IMG/VR virus record: IMGVR_UViG_3300012931_000019
Coordinates: 1 to 64,000 of that record
Reading direction: 5' to 3' (one strand)
DNA from: a virus
Length of the DNA stretch: 64,000 nucleotides
Within the stretch, counting starts at the first letter, position 1. The number at the start of each line of letters is the position of its first letter. The notes below the pieces were generated by a model. That model did no database searches and had not been told where the DNA came from. It was given only the letters and a program-made list of their open reading frames with translations. Made by a program: the position numbers and the translations under genes. Below, in pieces: positions 57,453 through 64,000 of the stretch.

Positions 57453-59832
57453 TCAAGATATTATAGGATTAGCAGTAAATGCTCTTAGAAATGCAAATGT
57501 CGATCCTTCCAATTATTTATATGTAGCTAAATCTGGAAGCGATTTAACGGGCGATGGGAGTGCAGGAAAACCATATTTAACAGTTCAAAATGCTATTGAT
57601 AATGCAAGTTCTGGTACAACACTGTTTATTTATCCCGGCACATATACAGAAAATTTAACTTTAAAAGCTGGTGTGAATTTAACTACTTCAGCTAAATATA
57701 ATACATATATTGTTGGTACAGTTACGGCAGATTTTACAGGTACAATTTTTGCGGAAAAAATTATATTTAAAAGTGCTACTGGTACAGTTCTTGATTTTAA
57801 AGGAACGGGAGTTCAAAATTTTCAATGTGCAATGTGTAATTTTGAATCTACTGGCACAAATGCAAATAGTGCAATTAATTGGACTAATAGTAATGCAAGT
57901 AGTAAAATATCGCTTAGTGATGGTGTTGTAACAGCTTATAGCTCTGCTTCAGGTGCAAGAGCATTTACAAGTTCTTCAATTGCCGCAGGAAGTTTAATTG
58001 CAAGCAATACTACATTCCAAGTATTAGATAATTTGGATAATATATGTATCAATCTTGCGGGTTCACTTGTATTTACACATACATTAGATGCTATTAATGG
58101 ACAGGTTGTTACAGCAAATACTGCAAGATTTTTAATTACGTTGGTTAGTTTAACTACAAATACAGTACCTGTATTAGTTCATAACTCAACAAATACTACT
58201 TCTAGTGTGGCATCGAGTGTTGTTGTAACAACTACGGCAAGTCCAGTTATAACAGGAATAGGAGCTTTTGCTCATGTTGCTATTATGTATGGAGGAACTG
58301 GTGCAGGTGGAAGTAGTACGATTAATGGAGGTTTAGGGCCAATTGGATTGCCAATGGGGAGTGTTAAATTAAGATCGTCATCATTGGTTCCCGCCAACCA
58401 AATATCACTTGGATATAATACCGGAGCTTTTGAATTTACGGGAAGTGATTTATATCATACTATAAATACTAATAGATATAAAATGTCTATTTATCCAGAA
58501 GTTTATGCTTCACATACTTTATATGTAGATAATTCTCGTACCGATACATATACTCCAGACGGTAGTGAGTCAAAACCGTATACTGATGTGCAAAGCGCAC
58601 ATAATGCAATAGGCGGGACTAATTATTTAACAGTAAATCAAAATAGTGTTGAAACTGATTTAACTGGATTTGCGGCTAAATTAAGTGCTACATTATCAAG
58701 AGATACGACGGAATATAGGTTTGGAAGCGCATCGTTAAAAATTGTTACTCCGGGAACTGTGTCTGGTGAAGGTGTTACTTTAACAGGAAGTACCGTAACA
58801 GCATCAGTTAGTTATACTGCGGAAGTTTGGGTAAAAGGTTCAGGAACAGTTACTTTGGCTCTACAGGAACAAACTTCAGGTGGAGTAGTTGTTGGTACTA
58901 CCACAAAAGCAATCACGCTCTCATCTGTATGGACACGATATGAAATAGCAAGAACATTTGGTACAACTGGTGTTTCGGCTGTAGTTTTATTATATACTTC
59001 TAGTACACAAGCTATTACTTTTTATGCGGATGGATTCAGAGTCGGATTAACTTCTCTTGTACCAAGTATTACTAATACTTATGGAATATCTGTAGCGTTG
59101 GGCATAAGGTATACTGGAACTTTAGACATTTGGAGAGATTATTTAACAATTTATGGTCAAGGAGCGACAAAGGGTGCAGGATTTAAAGGGACAATTAATA
59201 ATTGGTCGCCTCATCTAACAATATATGGTGTTCATTTAGTAGGAACTTCGAGTGCAACTAGAGATTGTTATTTTAATCAAACTATGAATGGTGATTATCT
59301 TCTTGAATTTAAAGAATGTAGATTGTCATATTGTACAATGAATGTTTCATCTACGGGTACTACGGCTCAGAAAAATAATTCATATATACAAATTACGGGT
59401 GATTCTAATCTTTGGCAAAATAATACAATCAATATAACGGGCATAAATGGTTTTGCAGGAATGACTGGTGGTGCGTATGTGTCTAATACTGTTACTGTAA
59501 CAGATAGTTATTTTTGTCCCGGCTGTTCTTGTGTGGATAGTTGCACAGTTAATCTTGAGAGTGGCTCAACAAGTGAATTTTTTAGTATGTATGCAGTACG
59601 AAATACTACAAATCTCAAAACAGGTGCGACGCTATATGCTGATATTACTGCGCTGGCAGATATGAGCAATACGTTTAATAATACAGGCGGTACATTGATT
59701 CGCGTATCAGACCCACAAGTAAGAACTACAGTGCTTACTGGACTATCCACATCGACGAGTGCGGCAATTACCGAAACAGATACAATACTGGAAGCATTAG
59801 GGAAATTGCAAGCACAGATTAATGCTCTATAA
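57445..59832 (+). CDS. right-handed beta-helix protein (tail spike/fibre-like), 795 aa
   Basis: Start ATG 57445 overlaps the upstream gene. NYLYVAKSGSDLTGDGSAGK then PYLTVQNAIDNASSGTTLFI is the classic entry to a parallel beta-helix (pectate-lyase-like); a related entry occurs again near residue 355 (LYVDNSRTDTYTPDGSESKP). Between them are Thr/Ser/Asn-rich rungs and a carbohydrate-binding-like block near residues 410-520 (FGSASLKIVTPGTVSGEGV). The end, TDTILEALGKLQAQINAL, looks like a trimerising helix. Probably binds or degrades host cell-wall polysaccharide; no catalytic residues identified. Confidence 0.7.
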   Translation: MVNQDIIGLAVNALRNANVDPSNYLYVAKSGSDLTGDGSAGKPYLTVQNAIDNASSGTTLFIYPGTYTENLTLKAGVNLTTSAKYNTYIVGTVTADFTGTIFAEKIIFKSATGTVLDFKGTGVQNFQCAMCNFESTGTNANSAINWTNSNASSKISLSDGVVTAYSSASGARAFTSSSIAAGSLIASNTTFQVLDNLDNICINLAGSLVFTHTLDAINGQVVTANTARFLITLVSLTTNTVPVLVHNSTNTTSSVASSVVVTTTASPVITGIGAFAHVAIMYGGTGAGGSSTINGGLGPIGLPMGSVKLRSSSLVPANQISLGYNTGAFEFTGSDLYHTINTNRYKMSIYPEVYASHTLYVDNSRTDTYTPDGSESKPYTDVQSAHNAIGGTNYLTVNQNSVETDLTGFAAKLSATLSRDTTEYRFGSASLKIVTPGTVSGEGVTLTGSTVTASVSYTAEVWVKGSGTVTLALQEQTSGGVVVGTTTKAITLSSVWTRYEIARTFGTTGVSAVVLLYTSSTQAITFYADGFRVGLTSLVPSITNTYGISVALGIRYTGTLDIWRDYLTIYGQGATKGAGFKGTINNWSPHLTIYGVHLVGTSSATRDCYFNQTMNGDYLLEFKECRLSYCTMNVSSTGTTAQKNNSYIQITGDSNLWQNNTINITGINGFAGMTGGAYVSNTVTVTDSYFCPGCSCVDSCTVNLESGSTSEFFSMYAVRNTTNLKTGATLYADITALADMSNTFNNTGGTLIRVSDPQVRTTVLTGLSTSTSAAITETDTILEALGKLQAQINAL

Positions 59833-60043
59833 TATGGGGATAATATAATAGAATCAAATTCAGTTTTTAACGGAAGTTTAATAAGGGTGGAGTGAAATAT
59901 CTTCGTCCTTATTATATTAGATTGAAATCGCAATTTTATATGAATTGAGTTTATTAAATAAAATAATAAATAATTTTTAAATTTGTACTTGACATTCTTT
60001 TCCAATGTGCTATAATACACATTAGAAAGGATGTTGAGAGAAG
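59833..60043 (+). other. gap between virion genes and agr-like cassette
   Basis: No gene. It contains GTTTTTAACGGAAG at about 59863, similar to a GTTTTAACGGAA at about 62009 on the other side of the cassette, then the cassette promoter. The two similar sequences could mark the boundaries of an inserted cassette. Confidence 0.4.
59989..60016 (+). promoter_or_regulatory. sigma-A-like promoter of the agr-like cassette
   Basis: TTGACA (59989-59994), a 16-nt spacer and a consensus TATAAT (60011-60016), about 28 nt before the first gene of the cassette. This strong host-type promoter inside the late region suggests expression independent of the late programme. Confidence 0.88.
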
Positions 60044-60448
60044 ATGAATAAGATAAGAAAATATGTGACGATACCCGCAGTTATTGGGTCGGTATTAGTA
60101 ATGATAGCTTTAATATATTATACAAGTAAATTTTATACAAATGCAGAATTATTATTCCATCAGAATCAATTTAGCTTTTTTATTGCTTTTGCGTTAATTG
60201 TATTGTTTTTAATTCTTCTTTTATTTTATTATATTTTTATTGTAGGTAAAAGATTTGAGAAAGCAATGAACGAGAGAGATGTAAAATTTGAGAAAATAAT
60301 TAATGAAAAAGATGCGAAAATTGAAAGTCTGCTTAACGAAATTATTCAGCAAAATGGAATTCATTCACAATGCACAGAAGAACATTTTGATCAAATAATT
60401 GAATCGAGTCAGATTATCAATGAATTAATTTTAGATACCAAGGGGTGA
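60044..60448 (+). CDS. two-span membrane protein with coiled-coil tail, 134 aa
   Basis: AAAGGATGTTGAGAGAAG before ATG 60044. Two hydrophobic spans (AVIGSVLVMIALIYY; FFIAFALIVLFLILLLFYYI) then a Lys/Glu helix (RFEKAMNERDVKFEKIINEK). It resembles neither a classical holin nor an Agr protein. First gene of the cassette; could be a membrane partner or a holin-like protein. Confidence 0.65.
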   Translation: MNKIRKYVTIPAVIGSVLVMIALIYYTSKFYTNAELLFHQNQFSFFIAFALIVLFLILLLFYYIFIVGKRFEKAMNERDVKFEKIINEKDAKIESLLNEIIQQNGIHSQCTEEHFDQIIESSQIINELILDTKG

Positions 60449-60452
60449 TAAT

Positions 60453-60833
60453 TTGGATGATAATGAAAATATAAATATCATCAATTGGGCTAAGAGAAAT
60501 TCCATGAAAAATAATCATAATTATTTCTGCAAACTTTTAAAGCATTTTAATATAAATGAGTGTGATTATAACTTTTTTTGGAACGGGTATGGGGACTATA
60601 GCTTGTTGATCACCTTATCAGCAAAGCAGTATTTAATTGAGATTGATGATAGACAAATGTGCTATAATTTATTATTTGAAGCCACAGCGTCAAATCAATG
60701 TAGAAAACCGAAATATATCGCACAAACAAATAAGAAAATGGAGCCTATTAAGTTTTATGGTGAAAACGTTATGTATAAGACATTAAAATATATCATTAAT
60801 CACTGTAAAAGCAAAGGAGAAAAAATAATATGA
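60453..60833 (+). CDS. hypothetical soluble protein of the cassette, 126 aa, TTG start
   Basis: TTG 60453 follows GGGGTGATAAT. Aromatic-rich (ECDYNFFWNGYGDYSLLITL) with a basic C-terminus. It overlaps the next gene by 4 nt. No family recognised; location between membrane genes suggests a role in the same system. Confidence 0.65.
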   Translation: MDDNENINIINWAKRNSMKNNHNYFCKLLKHFNINECDYNFFWNGYGDYSLLITLSAKQYLIEIDDRQMCYNLLFEATASNQCRKPKYIAQTNKKMEPIKFYGENVMYKTLKYIINHCKSKGEKII

Positions 60834-61288
60834 CACTCATAAGTAAAATTTTTATAATGTTTATATTTTCAAGTGTATTTGATGGCTTGATAGTTGTTTC
60901 GTATTTTGTTTTGGACAATAATATTGGAAAGCGTTATAACAAATTTATTTATGGATTTTTTGCAACATCTATGGTAAATGCAATAATGTATGAATTAATG
61001 TCTGGTCTTGGATTATGGTTTCAATTAATTTTTATATTATATAGCGGTTTAGTTTTAGGAATAATATTTAATGTAAATATTAAAAGATCAATATTTTCTG
61101 TGTTTAAAGTAATGTGTTTAATGTTGATAATAGAAGCAAGTGTATCTATTTTATTGACGGTAATTTTTAAAATTAATATGTTTTCAGTAAATTTTGATGC
61201 TAAAACATTGGCATTATGTATGCCACAGAGAATATTAGAATTTATAATTATATATTTTGGGAAGAAAAAAATAATCAAAAAGAGGTGA
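60830..61288 (+). CDS. AgrC-sensor-like membrane protein lacking kinase, 152 aa
   Basis: ATG 60830 overlaps the previous stop, with AAAGGAGAAAAAATAAT. Four to five hydrophobic spans cover nearly the whole length (ISKIFIMFIFSSVFDGLIVV, FQLIFILYSGLVLGIIF, VFKVMCLMLIIEASVSILL), ending with ILEFIIIYFGKKKIIKKR, much like the end of the AgrC transmembrane sensor. There is no His-box or ATPase domain. Placed just before the peptide and AgrB genes, it may bind the peptide, give immunity, or pair with a host kinase (inference). Confidence 0.55.
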   Translation: MTLISKIFIMFIFSSVFDGLIVVSYFVLDNNIGKRYNKFIYGFFATSMVNAIMYELMSGLGLWFQLIFILYSGLVLGIIFNVNIKRSIFSVFKVMCLMLIIEASVSILLTVIFKINMFSVNFDAKTLALCMPQRILEFIIIYFGKKKIIKKR

Positions 61289-61293
61289 TAATA

Positions 61294-61347
61294 ATGGAAC
61301 AGGTTCGTTGCAAGTCATGGATTTTTGGTGATACCAGAATCAGATAA
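61294..61347 (+). CDS. 17-residue Cys-containing peptide, candidate AgrD-type pheromone precursor
   Basis: MEQVRCKSWIFGDTRIR, with a strong AAAGAGGTGATAATA before ATG 61294 and only 5 nt after the previous stop. A single Cys followed by hydrophobic residues (C-K-S-W-I-F) fits a thiolactone ring (Cys plus 4 or 5), and a charged tail follows, as in AgrD. It lacks the N-terminal amphipathic helix of standard AgrD (usually over 40 aa). The frame is open further upstream to an ATG at 61216 (43 aa) but without a site. It lies directly before an AgrB-like gene. Confidence 0.5.
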   Translation: MEQVRCKSWIFGDTRIR

Positions 61348-61373
61348 GTAAACAAAAGAATACAAATAATGCG

Positions 61374-61395
61374 GGACTATTAATATTAATAGTCC
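61374..61395 (+). terminator. perfect 22-bp palindrome between peptide and AgrB genes
   Basis: GGACTATTAAT followed by its exact reverse complement, then TTTATTTATTT. It can form a stem-loop of about 9 bp with a short loop, which looks like a partial terminator that would set the peptide-to-AgrB ratio. As a DNA palindrome it could also be an operator. Confidence 0.6.
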
Positions 61396-61423
61396 TTTAT
61401 TTATTTGTATGGAGGTGAATGGT

Positions 61424-61996
61424 TTGATTATTAAATTATCCATGTATATCGTGGATATGTTACTTAGTTCAAAAATATTTAAGATACAAGACATAGATGA
61501 TTTTACCGATAAGGTTATATTCTGTGTCTTTTTTATTATTTCTAATATTTTCTTTTTCGGGTTGGGTATTTTATTACACTGTGCTCTTCAAGTAATGATC
61601 GTATTAATTGTATTGACCGTATTGAGATTATTTTCTGGTGGATACCACAGTTCAGTTGATCGCTGTCTTATGATTAGCGTTCCGTATATTTTATTAATAT
61701 CTATAATAGCTAAATATGCAATTAATTATTCAGACTTTTTATGTTTTTTAAGTATATTAGCAGGTGTTTATATAATTAAAAAAGTACCTATTATCCCTAA
61801 AATTGATATGAACAATAAAATAGAAAAATGGTTTCAAGGAAGATATATTGATGTTTTTCTTTTATTTTATGTAATCAATTATATATGTTTGTCTTTACAT
61901 AGTGGAATAGGGAATTTAATTTCAAGTTCAATTAGTATGGCTATTCTTGGAGTAGCTTTAATGATGAGAAAAAATAAAAAGATAAATTATGATTGA
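61424..61996 (+). CDS. AgrB-like peptide-processing membrane protease, 190 aa
   Basis: TTG 61424 is 7-8 nt after GGAGG; the in-frame ATG at 61409 overlaps that site. RLFSGGYHSSVDRCLMIS holds the AgrB catalytic His (about 75) and Cys (about 81), with the GGxH signature and about five hydrophobic segments (IFCVFFIISNIFFFGLGI, VMIVLIVLTVLRLF, DVFLLFYVINYICL). Normal AgrB has seven positions between His and Cys; here there are six. AgrB cleaves and cyclises AgrD at the membrane. No AgrA-type regulator was seen nearby. Confidence 0.85.
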   Translation: MIIKLSMYIVDMLLSSKIFKIQDIDDFTDKVIFCVFFIISNIFFFGLGILLHCALQVMIVLIVLTVLRLFSGGYHSSVDRCLMISVPYILLISIIAKYAINYSDFLCFLSILAGVYIIKKVPIIPKIDMNNKIEKWFQGRYIDVFLLFYVINYICLSLHSGIGNLISSSISMAILGVALMMRKNKKINYD

Positions 61997-62036
61997 ATGA
62001 AAGAAGAGTTTTAACGGAATTTTTGAAAATAATAAT

Positions 62037-62050
62037 GTTGAAATTTAAAC
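62037..62050. promoter_or_regulatory. late-region motif copy
   Basis: GTTGAAATTTAAAC, part of the GTTGAAATTTCAAC family. It shares a further downstream element (CACTTTA) with the copy at 63424. It lies just before the cassette terminator and the RusA-like gene. Confidence 0.5.
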
Positions 62051-62052
62051 AT

Positions 62053-62081
62053 GCACTTTACTTGGTTAAAGTGCTTTTTTA
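62053..62081 (+). terminator. rho-independent terminator of the cassette
   Basis: GCACTTTA and TAAAGTGC around CTTGGT, then TTTTTT. It closes the agr-like cassette and lies inside the open frame upstream of the RusA-like gene. Confidence 0.9.
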
Positions 62082-62104
62082 TTGGATTAAAAGGAGGAAT
62101 TTTT

Positions 62105-62674
62105 ATTAATCAAGTATTAAAATTAGTATCACCTATTTCTCCCAGCGTCAACCATTACTTGGCGTATCGGGCGATTATAAAAAACAAGAAGCCTATGGCA
62201 ATGAGTTATAAGACTTCTGAAGCTACAAAATATCAAAAGGATTTTATTAAATATGTGAAAGAACAGGTTGAACTTCAAGGATGGGTTAAGTCTGAAAATA
62301 AATTTCAGCATTATTATATGGATACATATTTCTATTTCCCAAGAACAGATATGGATGCAAATAATTATTACAAATGCCTCGCTGATGCGATAACAGATGC
62401 TGAAGTTGTTTGGATTGATGATGTTCAATTGTGTGAAAGAGTACAAGGAATACTTTATGACTCACAGAATCCTAGAATTGAAATGGAAATAAAGCCAGTA
62501 GACTACATAGGTATATTTAAAGATATATCTCAATTAGATCAATTTGAATCTAATTGCGTCGATTGTACAAAGTATAACCGAAATTGTAGTATTCTTGTAA
62601 AAGCAAAGGAAGGCAGAATACAGGAAGAAATTCAAAATTTAGTTTGTAGTAAGTTTAAACAAAATAAAAAATAA
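62105..62674 (+). CDS. RusA-like Holliday junction resolvase, 189 aa, apparent AUU start
   Basis: SPSVNHYLAYRAIIKNKKPM, RTDMDANNYYKCLADAITDA and VVWIDDVQLCERVQGILYDS match the RusA fold, including the Asp cluster (DxDxxN ... DD) that binds metal. RusA resolves branched DNA before packaging. No ATG, GTG or TTG lies in frame between the terminator and the conserved start; AAAAGGAGGAA stands 7 nt before ATT (62105). The ATG at 62051 is within the terminator and has no site. A short Cys cluster (CVDCTKYNRNC) near the end may bind zinc. Confidence 0.75.
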   Translation: MNQVLKLVSPISPSVNHYLAYRAIIKNKKPMAMSYKTSEATKYQKDFIKYVKEQVELQGWVKSENKFQHYYMDTYFYFPRTDMDANNYYKCLADAITDAEVVWIDDVQLCERVQGILYDSQNPRIEMEIKPVDYIGIFKDISQLDQFESNCVDCTKYNRNCSILVKAKEGRIQEEIQNLVCSKFKQNKK

Positions 62675-62702
62675 AATTATAGAATATAAGGAGATTACAT
62701 AA

Positions 62703-63389
62703 ATGACTAAAAAGAAAGTTAAGATAGAAAATGACAATATAGAAGTTATTACGGAAAAAGAAATAGTTGAAGTTATTGAAGATAAAAAAGATATGGTTTC
62801 TTTAGTTGATGTAATTAAGAATAATGCTCATTATACGGTTAAATCATATCTCCCAATTGTACAAAAGACAGCATTAATTAGTTCGATAGTTGATCTGTGT
62901 ACAAAACTGAATGAAGAAGGAATGTTGGTTGTTGATTATTGTTATAAGCATCTCTCAATGTGTTTAACCATTATTATCAGTTACACGAACATAGATATTT
63001 CTAATTTTGGTGATGAAGAAGCTTATGATGCTCTTGAAGAACATGGAGTTATGCAGGAAATTTTTAATAAGATGAATCCTGATGAAGTAAAATTCTTAAA
63101 TGATACGTTGGAAGCTGAACTTAAACAAAAAGAAATAATTACAAATTGTGTTGAAGGAATTATAAATAGGGCATTGAATAAGGCTGTGGATAAGTTGCCA
63201 GATGCAAAAGATGTTGAAAAAATAACGAAAAATATTCTTAAATTTAATCCTGATAAATTGAAATTCATGGTTGATCAGAACGAAAAATGGAACGGCACAT
63301 TTGGAGGTAAAACTATTAAAGATTTACTAGGTGGATTTATTAATAGTGTCAAAAATGCTGATAAAAAGTCTATTGACACAGTTGAATAA
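62703..63389 (+). CDS. hypothetical late protein, 228 aa
   Basis: Start ATG 62703 with AAGGAGATTACATAA. Lys/Glu-rich N-terminus, then helices (YTVKSYLPIVQKTALISSIV, FLNDTLEAELKQKEIITNCV). The first 40 residues are charged; the remainder is an all-alpha domain of unknown role. Confidence 0.65.
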   Translation: MTKKKVKIENDNIEVITEKEIVEVIEDKKDMVSLVDVIKNNAHYTVKSYLPIVQKTALISSIVDLCTKLNEEGMLVVDYCYKHLSMCLTIIISYTNIDISNFGDEEAYDALEEHGVMQEIFNKMNPDEVKFLNDTLEAELKQKEIITNCVEGIINRALNKAVDKLPDAKDVEKITKNILKFNPDKLKFMVDQNEKWNGTFGGKTIKDLLGGFINSVKNADKKSIDTVE

Positions 63390-63423
63390 CCAAATCAAAT
63401 TCGGATTTCATGCCAAATTAAAT

Positions 63424-63438
63424 GTTGAAATTTCAAAG
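63424..63438. promoter_or_regulatory. late-region motif copy
   Basis: GTTGAAATTTCAAAG followed by CACTTTAGTACGC, close to the copy at 62037. It precedes the gene at 63478 by about 40 nt. Confidence 0.5.
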
Positions 63439-63477
63439 CTCACTTTAGTACGCTAAACCGATTTAGAGGTAATAAAA

Positions 63478-63720
63478 ATGGAAAATAAATTATTTATTTG
63501 CGGTAGCAAAAATAATATACCAGAGATAAGAATTTTGCATGATGAGGACTGTCTTTTAACTACGGAGCAGACAGAAAGATTATTAGAACTTGCGAAAAAT
63601 CCATTAAGTTATATGAGCAATTTAACAGAACAAGATGTATTAAATATTAAAGATTATATCATTGCGGAAGCTAATACAGTTAAATACGCTGAAGAACAAG
63701 AAAAGAGGACTGTAGAATAA
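63478..63720 (+). CDS. hypothetical protein, 80 aa
   Basis: ATG 63478 with AGAGGTAATAAAA. Beta start (MENKLFICGSKNNIPEIRIL) and then helices (TTEQTERLLELAKNPLSYM). Function unknown. Confidence 0.65.
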   Translation: MENKLFICGSKNNIPEIRILHDEDCLLTTEQTERLLELAKNPLSYMSNLTEQDVLNIKDYIIAEANTVKYAEEQEKRTVE

Positions 63721-63739
63721 ATAGATTGGGAGTGGTGGG

Positions 63740-64000
63740 ATGGATGTAACTAATTATGCTCAACTCTTTGCACAAATAGAAGCGGCGGCTAAAGATGTAT
63801 TGCAAAAGGAAATGGCTGATGCAGTAAAAGAAAAGATATCTGAAAAAGCAGACGAAGATATTTATAATAGATATCCATATCCTAATCAATATCCACGTAG
63901 ACGTAAAAATGGCGGTATATCTGATGTAAGACAAATGAATCATACCGTGGATGGACTAACTTTAGAAGTTACAGATGATGCAGATTTTAACAGGGAATTT
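63740..64000 (+). CDS. HK97-gp10-like protein, partial (N-terminal 87 aa)
   Basis: ATG 63740 follows GGGAGTGGTGGG; the frame runs off the window end. MDVTNYAQLFAQIEAAAKDV, a helix, then NRYPYPNQYPRRRKNGGISD and MNHTVDGLTLEVTDDADF resemble the small tail-completion/gp10 family, which begins with a helix followed by a Tyr/Pro loop and strands. Position in the late operon fits. Confidence 0.5.
   Translation, partial: MDVTNYAQLFAQIEAAAKDVLQKEMADAVKEKISEKADEDIYNRYPYPNQYPRRRKNGGISDVRQMNHTVDGLTLEVTDDADFNREF

Noticed and set aside
57445-59832. Diversity-generating retroelement acting on the beta-helix gene
   Set aside because: No reverse transcriptase gene or template repeat was seen in the window.
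59508-60020. 170-codon minus frame across the beta-helix gene end and the cassette promoter
   Set aside because: Antisense to a good gene and to the promoter; no start signal.
60044-60448. Holin call for the two-span membrane protein
   Set aside because: The long charged coiled-coil tail and placement in the host-type-promoter cassette, with no endolysin beside it, do not support a specific holin assignment.
61216-61347. 43-codon longer form of the pheromone candidate
   Set aside because: The upstream ATG has no ribosome binding site and lies inside the sensor-like gene in another frame; the short form has a strong site.

Overview
The window is part of the genome of a large tailed phage (or prophage / phage-plasmid) of a low-GC Gram-positive host, most likely a clostridial Firmicute. 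The evidence is very high AT content, AGGAGG ribosome binding sites before almost every gene, frequent TTG starts, an AbrB-type regulator, sigma-A-like promoters, and a full head-tail morphogenesis series (terminase, portal, ClpP-like protease, capsid, tail tube). No tRNA, rRNA, CRISPR array or host chromosomal gene was recognised.

Layout. (1) 1-24,665: an unbroken minus-strand array of about 80 mostly tiny genes (19-232 codons), each with its own ribosome binding site. Few are recognisable: AbrB, Zn-ribbon proteins, a MazF/PemK-like protein, a TnpV-like protein, an HTH plus integrase-core-binding-like protein, and one exported protein. Five sigma-A-like promoters sharing a 13-bp palindrome over the -35 box appear to divide it into operons. 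(2) 24,666-27,240: no protein genes. It holds a candidate ~850-nt structured RNA with its own promoter and an array of about 8 imperfect 25-bp dyad repeats (origin-, operator- or centromere-like). (3) 27,242-32,394, minus strand: a GIY-YIG/winged-helix protein, a replication-initiator-like protein, a frameshifted gene, an IS200/IS605-type tnpB element, and a tyrosine recombinase with a possible attP next to it. (4) 32,497 onward, plus strand: two small genes, a YonO-like single-subunit RNA polymerase, a beta-CASP ribonuclease and a metallophosphoesterase. (5) 38.9-59.8 kb: the virion genes. (6) 60.0-62.0 kb: a self-contained cassette with its own sigma-A promoter and terminator, encoding an AgrB-like membrane protease, a 17-residue Cys-containing peptide, a kinase-less AgrC-sensor-like membrane protein and two unknowns; this looks like a phage agr-type peptide-signalling module. 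(7) 62.1-64.0 kb: a RusA-like resolvase (apparently with an AUU start) and further late genes, the last one cut by the window end.

How it may work together (inference). Host RNA polymerase would read the early array and the signalling cassette from sigma-A promoters. The phage RNA polymerase would then read the late region. An inverted-repeat motif (RTTGAAATTYCAACG) recurs only in the gaps of the late half and in the central non-coding region, and could be the signal for that polymerase or for another phage regulator. The peptide module could feed population density into a phage decision, as proposed for agr genes in Clostridioides difficile phage phiCDHM1. The most useful things to check are the agr-like module, the large RNA, the dyad-repeat array, the shared early operator and the late motif.
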